Positions 14,021 to 37,911 of a DNA stretch of 64,000 nucleotides are shown here, one piece after another. The DNA is taken from assembly GCF_024713975.1 (NCBI RefSeq), contig NC_091100.1, positions 19,043,501 to 19,107,500 on the forward strand, given 5' to 3'. Position 1 is the stretch's first letter, and each line of letters starts with the position of its first letter. The translations under genes were made by a program, and so were the position numbers. The notes beneath the pieces are model-generated. The model worked only from the letters and a program-made list of their open reading frames with translations, did no database searches and was not told the origin of the DNA. The DNA comes from Paralichthys olivaceus (Eukaryota > Chordata > Actinopteri > Pleuronectiformes > Paralichthyidae).

Positions 14021-14634
14021 GACCGAAAAGAGCGCGGCGGGATAGCGGCGGAAATAATCACAGACGGACCGGTTGCGGCCGGGTGCGCGCACACGCACTC
14101 ACTCACTCGCTCACGCTTTCCTCTCTCTCCCTCACACACACTTCCACACTCTCTCTCTCTCTCTGGTCGGATACACGCTGAAGTGACCGCGGCCTGGCAG
14201 ACTGTCAGTCCCGGGAGCCGTCGCTAAAGAAAGAGAAGGGAAAGTGCAGCAGGACGAGGAGAAGAGAGAGGGCTGATGAGGAGGAGAGACGGAGGAAGAG
14301 GAGGTCTGCTGTGTAGTATGGGAGGATAAAAAGAAAGGAGTGAGGGGAGGAAGGGCTGGAGACGCTTCGCACTGTGACAGACAAGTCGGGGAGCAGACGC
14401 GGAACCACGTGTTCAGCCGATCAGGAAGCGGAGGCCTCGGTGACCACGCCCACCGCAGTCCCGCGGGTTGTCCAACTTCATCACGATGACGCCCCCTCTT
14501 CCTCCTCTCCCCCCCTCTTCCTCCTCCTCCTCTCCTCCTCCTCCCCCCCTCCTCTTCATCCTCCTCCTCTGTGTCTGTGCACCATCCCCCTCTCTTCTTC
14601 TCTGCCTCTTTTGTCGGTGGGGGGGGGGGGGGGG
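14021..14634 (-). promoter_or_regulatory. mri1 upstream region: purine tract, E-box and pyrimidine tract
   Basis: GC-rich DNA directly upstream of the mri1 ATG. It contains a (TC)n run at about 14150-14164, a purine-rich block at 14226-14360, a CACGTG E-box at 14406, a nearly pure pyrimidine block at 14490-14610 made of CTCCTC units, and a run of 16 G at 14619-14634. No gene is seen on the other side, so this serves mri1 only. Promoter status is inferred from position and composition. Confidence 0.45.
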
Positions 14635-16194
14635 CATTTCACATTCAAATACGTTATTAGCATAACACCACAGCCCCAAAGCTTTTCCCCAACAACAGAA
14701 ACACAAGATGTCTAAATTCAAGTTTCATTGTTTTCAGCCTGGGACACTGGCTTCACCTCCTCATGTACCTGATCCAGTGTGTGTGTCAGGGTGTAAATTA
14801 ATAATGCTCATTAATCAAAAGTCAAACAATCTATATATGTCCATATGTTGTTTTCTTTTGTCACACATTTTTTAAATAGAAGTTTTTATAATCATTTGAA
14901 TGAAACTGTCTTTTGGTGCACTAGTGTTCTCTTGCACATCATCTCTATAACGTCTACAAATCATATTACATTATATAATTCCACATTTATGCATCTTATT
15001 GTGAAATTCAGCCATTTATATATACCAGCACTTGCCTTTTTATGTTCATGTCATATTATATTACTATATATATTACATGCATCTATTAATTGTAGAACAA
15101 ATAAAATACATAGAGGAAATTCACATATACGTGTACTTATAACAGTCTATATATGCATGTTAATGAATACCTTTATGTCAATATCTCCTTTTACTTACAA
15201 AAATACAGATTTTACATCCTTGTGCATTCATCCTTGGCCACTGCACTTTATTTACTACATTGCTCCACAAAAAAATAATATTCTTAGTGAAAAGAATATA
15301 TTATGTACATATTTTCAATTTCTATTCTATTGCTGCCTTTTTTACTCTTGTCTTTCTCATTCTGATTATTTGCTGCTGTAACAAGACGATTTCCTCAAGG
15401 TGGGATCAGTAAAGCTTTACTGTATCGTACCTTACCTTATCTTAAAAACATTATCAGTCTAAAAAAATAAAGAATGACACACAAAAACATGTGCAGGAAC
15501 AAATACAAAATAATATAACATTGGAGTTGGGTGGAAGTAGTTCACTAATAATACAGCTGTTGTTCATTTAGTCACTTCTTCTTTATCACACTTGTGCAGT
15601 GACAGTTATAAACCTGCCTGTTCTCTTGTCCTGTGTTAAAGCTCCAGAGCTACTTCAGAACTATTCCTCAGCTCTACAACATACTGTCACTTTTTATTGT
15701 TTGTGTGCTGGATGTTGTGTGCAGAGACTTCTATAAACAACCTAAGGTGCAAAGTTAAAAACTGTATGTTTGTCTGACCTTGTTTATCTGCTGAGAAGAT
15801 TTGAAGTCAATGTGTTTGAGTTATTGAACAGGTGTTATTTTTTATACAATGCATGCTGGCTCTTCCTGAGGTCTGGGAAGAAACTGATATCATGCTAACT
15901 CTGTGTAATTTTTAACTATGCCTCCCATTTTGCTTTTGTGTAGAGGGTTGGTTCCTCCCTGCTCTCTCCCAGGGCTTCTTTATTTCTTTCTTATTACAAT
16001 TTTAAACTATTTGGAGCAGTACTAGAATGGGAAACTCTTTTTTGCCACAATCTATGATTCCTTTGTAGGAAATCTCCTGTGTACACACCACAGACTCTAT
16101 GAATAATATGAATAAAAATAGATATGTATATAAATCTACTGTCTATGGTTCTAACAGAAGTAGATTCTGGAAGAGCAGTGTTGAATTTTAACCA

Positions 16195-16660
16195 ACACCA
16201 ATTAGTGCCCATATCTCTCCAATATGTCCTTCCCTTCATTGGCTGTCAATTCAATTTAGGTTTGACTTTAAGATTCTTCTAAAAACTTTTAAAGCTCAGC
16301 ACGGTCTGAACCCCAGTGATGTCATGGAGCGACTAAGTCCCAATGCTTCAAGCATTCATCTAAGATCTTCGGACCAACACTTAATAGTAGTTCCTGAGTC
16401 ACGGCTGTTGACTAGGGGTGACCAGGACCAGCACCCCCCCCCCCCCCCACGTCTCCTTATCTGAGGTTTGTCAGCACTCTTCTAAGTCATTGCTTCAAAC
16501 ATATGTTAATAGGAAAGCATTTCAATACCGGATTTTTAACCTATTTTAACAGATGCTGTTTGTTTTTAATATTTTCTTAAATTTGATGTCTTATTGTTGT
16601 TTTGTTCGTCGTTGTTTCATTCCATTTTGTAAAGCATTTTTTGCAATAGAAATAAAGTTT
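16195..16660 (+). mobile_element. LINE 3'-end remnant
   Basis: Translation gives VDFKILLKTFKAQHGLNPSD, SIHLRSSDQHLIVVPESRL and TRGDQDQH, the usual C-terminal landmarks of fish LINE ORF2. A poly-C run (16434-16449) interrupts it and the frame is lost afterwards. The poly(A)-like end AATAAAGTTTTATTAATCTC follows at about 16650. Confidence 0.65.
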
Positions 16661-17859
16661 TATTAATCTCATTATGTAAAAAAAGTAGTGTCAACACCAG
16701 CCACAGATAGAAAGCATATGAGAATCCATTATATCAAACCAATTTTCTGAAGTGTGTGATCAATTCAAAATCAGTTTCATAAGCTCATAAAATTAACAAA
16801 AGTAATTCAATATCCAGCTGGTAAAGACATGTTGAGTAGGTTTTCCGTCCAGATTAGAACAGTCGTACTCAGGGGTTCTTCAGTTCAACCAGGACACAAA
16901 CTTGGAGGTGACACTATTTTATTCATGTTCCCACTAACATCATGTATAAGATAGTAAAGCCTAAACAATCAGGCTTTGATATATTCCCATTTTGAGCTAC
17001 AAGTCATCATGACTGGCCCTTAAAATAGAGACAGTGCATATTATGCTGTACATTACATTTAGAATGATTGCCCTTATATGACTTAAGAGATTTGGGGAAA
17101 AATGTCATAGGATCAACAATAATATCTTCCCAAACCCAGATGAACAGCTTTACTGCAGCTGATCAAGACAGAAGGATTAAGAGTAATGATATACAATCCA
17201 CCAAACTTTCTCTTTGTGTAAATGGAGTGTAAATGGATACAGATGAGGACAACGAAAAAAAAAAAAAAAAATTAAGAGTCAAACAGACCAACAGAAAAAG
17301 AGAGGGAGGAGTGTGTGTGAGGTGTTCGTGGTAAATGCAGGGAAGTGTTGTGAGTCACCAGCGGGACAATCTAACAATATGTCCCTTTGCCCAGGTCCTG
17401 GCCATCCAGCTACCACAATGAATGCTGATGAGCTCACTGCCATGACAACAGAGCAGCCTCAGAGGCCACAAGGTTACTTGAGGAGTGGGGTGACGTAGCA
17501 TGAGGTTTTGTGTGTTTGGGGGTGAAATGGGGTTAAAGCTATTGAATTGAAAGAAACGGTGCAGCTGCAGTTTTTCATGCTGTTAAAGCTGTTAAAGCAT
17601 ATGAGTGATGCAGACTCCAAGTTATATGAGAGCTACTGTGTGTGGTCGCAATCAGAGTCGGTAAAACTCATATATTTGTTAGGGTGAGACCAATGATTTT
17701 GTGTTTGGACATCTGAAATATTTGGGGAAAAAAGGTTTTAATTTCTTTCAATCAAAAATAAAAAATATTCTACTGTCCAAACATTTTCCTGACATGGTCA
17801 TCAAACAGGAAAGCCCATATATTTACCACCACCACCAAGGTTTATGTTTGCATTTGTTT

Positions 17860-18190
17860 GTTTGTCTGTTACTTAGCAGGATTACACAAAAACTACTGGA
17901 CGGATTACCATGAGACTTGAAGGATGTGATACGGGTCAGGTAGGAACCCATTCGATTTTGGTGCAGATCCAGATAAGGATTTCTTTTTCTCTGAGATATG
18001 ACAGATAATAATTCAACAATCTTGATGAAAAAGATCTGTCCTGTTGGTTGATTGATATTTATGTGTGTGTGAAATGTGGTGCAGATCCAAATAAAAATCT
18101 GGTTCTAGTGATTTAAATGTGGTTTCTGTTGGGGACTGTTTTGTTTTGGCAAAGGATGTGCTCCAGTGCCATTCTAGTTCTTGTATTGTT
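17860..18190 (+). repeat. Dispersed repeat family A, long copy
   Basis: Near full-length copy: TTAGCAGGATTACACAAAAA, CTACTGGACGGATTACCATG, AAGGATGTGATACGGGTCAG, GGTGCAGATCCAGATAAGGA, TTGATGAAAAAGATC, AAATGTGGTGCAGATCCAAA and a tail ending GTGCCATTCTAGTTC. Confidence 0.75.
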
Positions 18191-20151
18191 TCAGGTAGCC
18201 ATTGGTTTCAATTCATTTTCATATAGAATGAAAAGCTGTTAGTGGATCCTTTAAATTAGCCTGAACTGAATTGAGTTGACACAACTCAATGAGTCAAATG
18301 TTTAGATCAAACTGAAACAGTTTTAAGAGTAAAGGATTTTACAGAAGCACGGAAATAAATGTAAACTTCAAATCGAATCAAATCAAAGGCACCATAATGT
18401 TCCATTTACAAAGAGTCAGAGCATAACCCCTCCTGAGGTTAAAGGGGGTAGGGGGGGGTTAGATAAAAAAAAAATCTCAGTCTATGGAGAGCTGCATCTT
18501 TAACCGGGATTATTTGCTAATGGAGCGAGCTGGTGGGTGGATTAGGGCAAACACACAAGTCTCTGCTCTGCCACGTGACCAAAAACACTATTAGTGGAGT
18601 TACCAAACATCATCAACCCAGAAGAGTCAAATATAAACATAGCATACGTCAGCTACATCCTGGCTGTGTACAGTGGACATGGATCTGCTGTCAGGTTAGC
18701 AGGTCATCAAACACATCCATCTGAGACATCTGTCCCCACAGCAGAGTATGTGTGGCAGTTAATGACACATTTGTAAAAAATTACAAGTGTCACACAACTG
18801 GCTGTTTTGGTCTTTTAGGGTAAACGATTTATTCTCAAGGTGTCTGTCTTAGTCAGTAGGAATTTTTTACAACTGTCAAAGTTTTACCAGATACCTTGAT
18901 TTTAAGTGAAAAAAACAGGTAGAGAGAAGAATTGCAGAGACGCCTATGACAGGGATGTCTATGGGGAAACAGAAATAGAAATGAGCAATTGCCCAGGCTT
19001 ACTGACAGATACAGGGCCGTCCTCGTGTGGGCAGACTATTCAGCATCCGGCTGTGCCACCACTGCAGAGCTCATTTAGAGGGACAGTATCTTTCAGTGTT
19101 TTTGTAAACTGCAAACACCAAAATCTGCAGAAAATGGCAGAACACTGACGTAGTGGTCACTAATTATTTTCTACTCAGCAGCACAATAGACCTAATATTG
19201 CAAAGAAAATCCAAAAGAAGCAACGTATTACTCAATAATCTCTGAATTAGTGTGACGAAAGTGAAGATGAAGGAAACAACAAAGAAACAGCTGATGGCGG
19301 AGAAGAAGCAGAAGCTGTAATACTTTAGCAGGGTTAAGCTTCAACCACAATCATGGTACGCTGTTAACACCCCCTCTCCACGGCCCCAAATGCGACTCTA
19401 CGTCTGATCTAGTCGTCTCCTTGGTGACACAAACACTAATCCCTCATTATGGGTTGTAGGCTGTAGCTGTGTTTTTTTTTTTTTTATTCCCATATCACAC
19501 CACTCCAAACGGAGCAGATTACTGTAATCTGGGAACACTGGAGCAGACAGATTAGATTAAGCTCATTACACACATAAAATATGGGGGAAAGGGGTTAAAA
19601 ACACCTCAGTCCACTGGTTAAACACACTTCAGAGCAGGCTCACACACACACATGCACACTTTTTGGTCATCTATGGACATCAAAAGACTCTGAGCTGGTG
19701 TCAGGTTTTTTTTACAGCTCTCACCAGCAATTCTCAATGGAAAGACGGAAATATAAAAAAATCTACAGAGTGGGAGTAAAATCTGTCCTTCAGAAGCTGT
19801 AGTGTCTTTTTGTTTAAGTGCAAATAAGCCTGGCTCTCCCTTACCTCTTTAACACATTACATAATATAAGCTTTAATTTCTGTCCCTTTGTTGTTGCAGG
19901 TTCTTTCTCAGCTATTGGGACAGGCGACAATCACAAGTGACGCAAGTTATATGATCTCAGACGGAATTAGCAGGTTGGTACATGCAGTTGTCATGGACAT
20001 GAGCAGCACAGAGTCATGCTAAACGTGCCCCAAGTATCAAACCGTAGTGTTTGTATGTGAATGAGTATTGAATGAGACAGAGAGAGATGAAAAAAAAACC
20101 CCAAAACAACCAACAGTCCTCCAGTCAAATCTCTGCTCCCCTTTTCTCCTC

Positions 20152-31932
<11,781 letters not shown>

Positions 31933-32560
31933 GGACTCTCACCACCTGGAAGTGAACCTGGAAACAAGGAAAGAAATGAAAGTCAGTGGAGGGGAAACAA
32001 CAGTAGAGACGAGATAAGCGTCGAGGGACGCAACTTGATTACAATCAACCCATTTTCCTGCCATCTTGTGTCGCATTTCAAACAGTTTAAGCGCTTTGGA
32101 CCGAGTTAGCGTCACTGTTCGTGTTAGCTAACAGCTACAACAACACAGCTCACAGACACGACCTGGTCCTCTTCACGCACCGTGTTGTCAGTGTTGGGTC
32201 GAGTCGGTTGTCCTGCTCGAACACTGCTCAGATATAGCCGCAGAAAGCTTTGATAGCTGTCAGTAGACCGGTGTGTACTTTACTGTTCACTCCGAGCTGT
32301 CAAAACAACAACGACAGGCGGTGGAATTCACTTCCTATATGCCGTCTCCACTGGCAACGCACGTCGCGCTTTACGGCTAGACGACACACACACCCGCCAC
32401 TGACGTAAACCCCGACGTAAAGCTGCGTCCCTGAGGTCCAGGTGAGAAATTGTGGGAAAGCCACAAAATGACAACTCCTGTCTAACACTTTCTGAAGAGT
32501 GATTCAATTCATTATTTGAAGTCCAGAGTCCACATCCACAGCACCTTAGAGTAAGTGTGT
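31933..32560. promoter_or_regulatory. Shared head-to-head promoter of cc2d1a (minus) and brme1 (plus)
   Basis: Between the cc2d1a start codon and the first brme1 exon. On the minus strand TTTCCAG at 31957-31963 looks like the acceptor of a cc2d1a 5' UTR intron, so its first exon lies near 32100-32300. On the plus strand a non-coding exon ends at 32550 with a GTAAGT donor at 32551. In between is CpG-containing DNA with a CRE-like TGACGTAA at 32401-32408, a second CGACGTAA at 32413-32420 and ACTTCC near 32331. Shared use is inferred from the spacing. Confidence 0.6.
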
Positions 32561-32982
32561 TTTCCTTTTATGTGAGCTAATAACAGAATAGATACATATA
32601 TATAGGAATACGTCATCAGATAGTTAGCTTTAAGCTAAACATTAGCCATACCAGTGATAGAAAGTGTTTTAGGTCGCTATATATCACATTTTCCATTTTA
32701 AGCTTAACTCTTGCACTGTTTTCATAAAATACTGAAATACTTTAAAGGTTTTACATGATGTCTGGTCCGGTGACAGAGACAAGAGGATAAACACTGGGCA
32801 AGGGAATTAACTACAAAGAATATAATGCTTTATTAGAAGTACAAATTCATTAGAACTCCAAAACACCAGAAATCAGGAGACTCCAGAGCTTACTGCTGAG
32901 AAGTCCAATCACCACAATACACTTACATCTCACTGCAGTGAACTTATTCTTGTGCTCTTGTGTTTGATTGTTTTAAAAAGTG

Positions 32983-33119
32983 TCTATCTATCTATCTATC
33001 TGTCTGTCTGTCTTATCTATCTATCTATCTATCTCTGTCTATCTGTCTTATCTATCTATCTGTCTGTCTATCTGTCTTATCTATCTATCTATCTAATCTG
33101 TCTATTCTATCTATCTAGA
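32983..33119. repeat. (CTAT/CTGT)n tetranucleotide microsatellite
   Basis: About 135 bases of TATC/TGTC units with interruptions, in the 5' UTR intron of brme1, ending about 33 bases before the acceptor at 33152. The open frame through it is an artefact of the repeat. Confidence 0.95.
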
Positions 33120-33161
33120 CATTTCTTAAATACCTTCTTTTGGGTTTTTTAGGAAGAGGAG

Positions 33162-36100
33162 ATGGCCAAAGGGAAGACCAACTGCAGTGGTAAAACATTT
33201 TCTTCTCAAATACTACTACTAAATTTGTATGTGTGGTCCAGGTATTAATCATGTTGTTGTGAGGACCTAAATCTGTTTACACAGTCCCATTATGAGGACT
33301 TTTCCTCCTTATGGGGACAAAAACACATCCCCGAACTTGTGTTTTTAGGTGAAGACATTATAGGGTTAAGTTAAGGTTGTGTTAGGGATTAGGGTTAAGC
33401 AAATTGTAATTATGGGTAAGGTAGGATGTGGTGTATGTTAGACAGTCACAACTGAATGTGTGAGTGTGTGTTGTTTAGTTTGAGAGTAAACCCTCTACAA
33501 TGATTCCCCATCAGTCTTTGATTAACGATGAGTTGGTCCTTCTGTATTAAGGCAGCACAGCTCCGTTGAGGTCAAGGAAGCGGGAACGATCAAGAGATAA
33601 AATCCCTCAGACTGATGATGTTCTGGCTACTCTTAAACAACAGGTGATTTATGTGATTGAGATTGAACCATATTTCCATAGAATCAAGGCAACTTTTTGA
33701 CAAATCATTCTTTTCAGGGCACAAAAGAAGATCATCCATCTGTCATTGCTCCACCACAGCATCTTCAGTGCCCTCTGCAGGAATGTGCCACGATTACACA
33801 TCAACAGGATCAGGCAGCTGAACAGCCCTGTCACACCAAACAAGATGAATCCCAAGAAGATAAACTTGCAGAAAAACCAAATACATGCTTGAAAGATGTG
33901 ACAGTCCAAGCTTCTGAAGGGCAACAAGAGTCCACTGTCACCAGTCCCATTACTGCCTCTAAGCTGGAGGGCTGTAGAGTGCATTCTAATTATGATACCA
34001 ACAAGAGCGGAATGGAGGAAATAGCTCCACAGGACGGTATTAGACCACCATCTCCAACAGGCACTGATCAACCCCAGGTCTTCTCACCAAACTCTGAAGA
34101 GGGCGACAGATCCTGTGCAGCTACTTTGGAGAAGCAACTGGATTCCAAGGAAACCTCTCAGAGTGATTTAGAGCAAAAACACGAAACCAGCCAAGAAGAA
34201 ACATGCACCTTGTGCATGGCTGATGTCAAGGAGATCACAATGGAGGCAGCTGTGGTATTACCAGCCAAAAAAAAGCGAAGGATGGGCATGTGTGGTCTGA
34301 CAGAGAAGGAGCGGATTCATTTTTTACAGGCACAGAAGCGTGAAAATGATCAGGGCGGAGTGGAGGAAGTTAAGAAGCAGATTTGTAATAATGCAGCAGA
34401 CCCTGTGGCTCAGGAGGAGATTATATCTTCACTCTTCGTTCCATCTTCACTTCTCTCCATCCCTGTCAATAGTATCACAGTGCAGAACCAAGCAGAGACA
34501 CTGAAGTCCGGTTGCTGTGGAGTGAAGGACAGGTCAGCATCATGTTGAGAGGAATCCAAAATACATCTTTAATTTACATTAGATTGAACTCTGTTTAACT
34601 TTTGCGTTATCATGACACAAGCAGGTTCATTTCATAAGCAACTCAAGTAATTCTATTTTACTTACAGTGGAATTACATGTTTAAAAATCTACTTCAGTTA
34701 AACTAGATGAATGTTCATAGAAGCAATTATAAATCACAAAATTTTGATTTGGATCTTTGATAAGTTCATTGCAAATCAACATCTGTACTCTATCATGGAT
34801 GAATTTCAGCTGAAGTCATGTATTATGCTTCAGTCAAAACCTGAGTTACGTTTAATTGAAATCCCTGACTTCAAAATACACAAACTTACAACTACAAATA
34901 CTCTATAATATCAACAGACGTAAATGTAATTTCTTGCTTCCTACTTTGACGATAACATTGCTTGTTAACACACAGTGCGGAGACTGAAGTCCATGTTGCT
35001 GTCACAACCTCAGATGGGACCAGTGCTGTGTGTGACCCTGACAGCGCAGAGGTAAAGAGCTGTGAGGCTGAGAGGGGCACGGAGCCTGGTCCAGAACTAA
35101 CTGGTGAGCCAGAGTCAGGTCCACTCACACAGGACAAAGTGTCGGGGCATTTGGTGAATCAGGAGCAGCAGGAACTCGAGGAAAGTACAACTGTGGTGAC
35201 TGAAACACCTGAGAATCAAGGTACAGGCAGAGAAGACAAGTCGACAGAGGCAGGCGGTTGTGCTGCCATGGGTTCTTACACTAATCCAGCTGAAAATGAG
35301 GAAAGTGAGAAAAAGAAGAAGACTGCGTCTCTGCAGGTGCACAGAGAGACCGAAACAAGAGATGAGATGGAGGAAGAGATGATGGTTGATGCCAGTGATG
35401 GAACCGACGCGGAGGGAATCTCTTCCACAGTCGTTGGGCCTGGAGGGTTTAACTGTGGTTCTGTGGAGATCAGTGAAGCTGCAGTGATGCCTCCTGGCTC
35501 ACAGAGGGAAGACAGTGTGAGTGGTGGGGAGGGAACAAACTTACACAAAAACTTTTGTAAAGAGTCAAGAGAACATGCTAAATTTAGAATGTTAAGGGTT
35601 TGCTGTTAAAAAAAATCATACCATTACCAATCTGACAGCTTTACGTTGGGCTGTCTTTGTTCTGGACATCTTTTGACTTTTTCACAGATTTTCCAGAGAA
35701 TAAATTATGAATATTGATGAAAAACTAATTTAGGGAAATTAAATTATGTGTGGCTTGAATGAATTCAAGGGCACAATTAGGCCTTGGCAGAGGTATGCAC
35801 ACCTCTGAGTGAAGTGAATAACATATGGCAGATTAAAGCTCACATGAACTGTAATGCTAGCTACTTGTGATTTACTGCACCCAACAATAATTGTCATGAT
35901 AAATTATTTTTTAAATTCATTGATTCTTTAGTCTGTCAGTAAGAAAAGTTTTTCTTACTGTAGTTCTCTGCAGTAATGGCTGATTGTTTTTTTGCCTCCA
36001 GTGTGATCCTGAATATGAACTGGCTCCTCCTACTGTAACCACTGTGCCCACTCTGACCAGGGACACCACTGACGTGTTTGCATCTGGATGCTTAGATTAC

Positions 36101-36942
36101 GTGTCGGACTCGCAGCTCAACACTATTGTTCTAATGTAAGGAATCAACATGAAGTCATTTTAGATAAACATGTAAAATTTCATTACCTCCAAGGAGGTAA
36201 TGTTTTCATTGCTGTTTGTCTTTAAGCAGAGTTACGCAAAAACTATTGAACTCTTTTTATTGATACTTTGAAGTTTGGGATTTAAGCAAAGTTAAAACTT
36301 ATTAGAGTGCAGAATTGGTAACAGTTGTTTTTTATCCATTCAATGTTTTTACTTTACTTTATCCAGTGATGAGGAGGTGAAGGAGAGGAAGACTTTTGGT
36401 TCATCAGACAATCCTGAAGATGCCACAGATCTGATCTGTGGACTAATCAAAGAACTCTCCTCTCTAAAGTTAGTAACTGAAATTCTCCTTTTTCACTTAT
36501 TCTGTTGTTGTATTTCTAACCTCTCTTTGCTTCCAGCTCCTGCTTGTCTCTTCTTTCAAGAGAAAGGCAGATAAGCCATGGCCACAAGATTTTACCTCTA
36601 TGGCTCCAATAACACTGGTCCACTCTAAAAGCACTGAATGTATAGTGAAATTATTTGAGGACGTTCTATGACTGACATTCTGGGGTTTTCACTCACTCTC
36701 CCCTGCTTACCTTTTATAGTTTCCTTCTCTGGATTTGTACTCATTATCTACCTCTTGACATCTTCAGCCCCCCTGTGATTCTACCACTATTATCAAACTG
36801 AGTCCAGTAGTTCAGTTTACAAAACTGATTTGCAGCATTTCTCTTCTTTTCTTGTTCTTCTAGTCAGAAGGTCATGGCCACACACCGGGAGCTGGAGAAC
36901 CTACAGCGTTGCAGAATAGCTTTGAAAAGCTCACTGCATTAA
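33162..36942 (+). CDS. brme1: Probable BRME1 (C19orf57) homologue, meiotic recombination factor
   Basis: Coding exons 33162-33189, 33552-33643, 33718-34532, 34976-35516, 36002-36135, 36367-36468 and 36864-36942 (TAA). All phases join to 596 residues (human BRME1 668). A non-coding exon ends at 32550. The protein is mostly disordered and acidic. It has a basic N-terminus (RSRKRERSRDK), a basic conserved-looking block KKKRRMGMCGLTEKERIHFL near residue 235, and a more ordered C-terminus: ASGCLDYVSDSQLNTIVL, then an acidic helix and KELSSLNQKVMATHRELENL. Identification rests mainly on position: human C19orf57 lies with CC2D1A and NANOS3, and here the gene lies between the two. In mammals BRME1 joins HSF2BP-BRCA2 to load RAD51/DMC1 in meiosis, its C-terminus binding HSF2BP. 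That role is inferred; sequence recognition alone is weak. Confidence 0.72.
33225..33425. repeat. Fish intronic GGACTTT/TTAGGGTTA-type repeat fragment
   Basis: Contains CCATTATGAGGACTTTTCC, TTATGGGGACAAAAACAC and a GGGTTAAGTTAAGGTTGTGT stretch. Related wording recurs at 47880-48800. Unclassified. Confidence 0.4.
35685..35815 (+). repeat. Dispersed repeat family A, 3' part
   Basis: TTTTCCAGAGAATAAATTAT, TATTGATGAAAA and the characteristic end GCCTTGGCAGAGGTATGCAC. In a brme1 intron. Confidence 0.6.
36185..36262 (+). repeat. Dispersed repeat family A, 5' part
   Basis: CTCCAAGGAGGTAATGTTTT, CATTGCTGTTTGTCTTTAAG, CAGAGTTACGCAAAAACTAT. In a brme1 intron. Confidence 0.6.
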
Positions 36943-37091
36943 GGATTTCCATGAGGTACCTGAGCTTGGCGTTACCCCAGTGGTTCATGGGTAGTGAAGG
37001 AACTTGTCCCATTCTACAATCCTTTAAGAGTATCTTCTCACTGACAGCTGGAATATTCTGTTTATTGGCTTCAATGTTCTGGTTCTCCGCA

Positions 37092-37115
37092 AATAAAGCT
37101 TGTCATTGTTTTATT
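37092..37115. terminator. Facing poly(A) signals of brme1 (plus) and nanos3 (minus)
   Basis: AATAAA at 37092-37097 on the plus strand, 150 bases after the brme1 stop, and AATAAA at 37115-37110 on the minus strand. If both are used, the two convergent transcripts overlap at their tails. Confidence 0.45.
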
Positions 37116-37911
37116 AAGTTAGAAATCTGACTCGTTAAATATGTAACTTTCTTGATTAATGTCTCCTTCATGGCTCTTAAAGTTTTAAAAGAACAGAGAG
37201 TGGTGACAAAGCATACAAACACAGATTTACTCACTTTAGACATGTGTAACTACAAGAATATTCACACAAAGATTCCCCCCCCCACAAAGCCAGATGAGTT
37301 ACAGCAGCTTTTTTTTTTTTTACCTTTAGAAAAGCCACACATAGAATATTCAAAATAAAACAGGATGTCTCAGGAACAGGAATTCACTCACACACCTTAG
37401 AACTAGAACAAGTCACTGATATTTTAAAAATTTAAAATACTGACATGGTCACATGATGTTTAAATGCTGTAGTAAAATTATTACCAATGATGAATGTAGG
37501 TCTGATAAAGCTTTGGTATTTGTGTTGAAATCCTTCAATGCATGGACAGGAAAAGTGAGGCTGGACATCAGATGGCCACGTTTAAAATATAAATAAAACA
37601 AACATACAATTTCCTGAGAAACATTTTTTCCTTTTCTCCTCCCAAACATATCTGGCAGTCGTTGTCGAAAGAGAGTACCTCACGAAATCCACCAACAGAC
37701 GCTTTTTGAAGTAGAGGGCCCACAGAAAGATCAGCCAGCTTCACAGAAGGCCTCAGTGTAAACGTGCCAAAGCATGCAAATTAAAACCAAACCAAAAACC
37801 ACACAAAAGCAAAAAACAACACTAGTGCTATTAAAATAAAAATCACACATAAAAAAGAACTGCGGCCTCTGTGCAGTGGCTTGTTGTCGATATACCTGAC
37901 ACCTGTTGGCT
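37116..37911 (-). other. Probable nanos3 3' UTR
   Basis: No coding signal on either strand between the brme1 poly(A) signal and the nanos3 stop codon. It is AT-rich on the minus strand, as expected of a regulated 3' UTR. I looked for the miR-430 seed match GCACTT, known from the zebrafish nanos3 3' UTR, and did not see it. Confidence 0.4.

Larger units (their letters stand above)
14635..20151. other. Intergenic DNA between mri1 promoter and cc2d1a 3' end
   Basis: No gene seen. About 14980-15440 resembles the 3' tail of a fish LINE, ending GGTGGGATCAGTAAAGC and a CTTACCTTATCTT tail; the 178-codon frame inside it is a low-complexity by-product. 16195-16660 is a LINE ORF2 3' remnant. A copy of repeat family A lies at 17860-18190. 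The right end must contain the cc2d1a 3' UTR. Confidence 0.55.

Noticed and set aside
14845-15381. 178-codon plus-strand open frame with hydrophobic residues
   Set aside because: AT-rich, low-complexity translation without recognisable domain. It lies in sequence that looks like a LINE 3' tail and has no splice or promoter context.
32952-33152. 66-codon frame YLSIYLSVCLI and possible CRISPR-like periodicity
   Set aside because: It is a tetranucleotide microsatellite; repeat units of four bases and no spacers.
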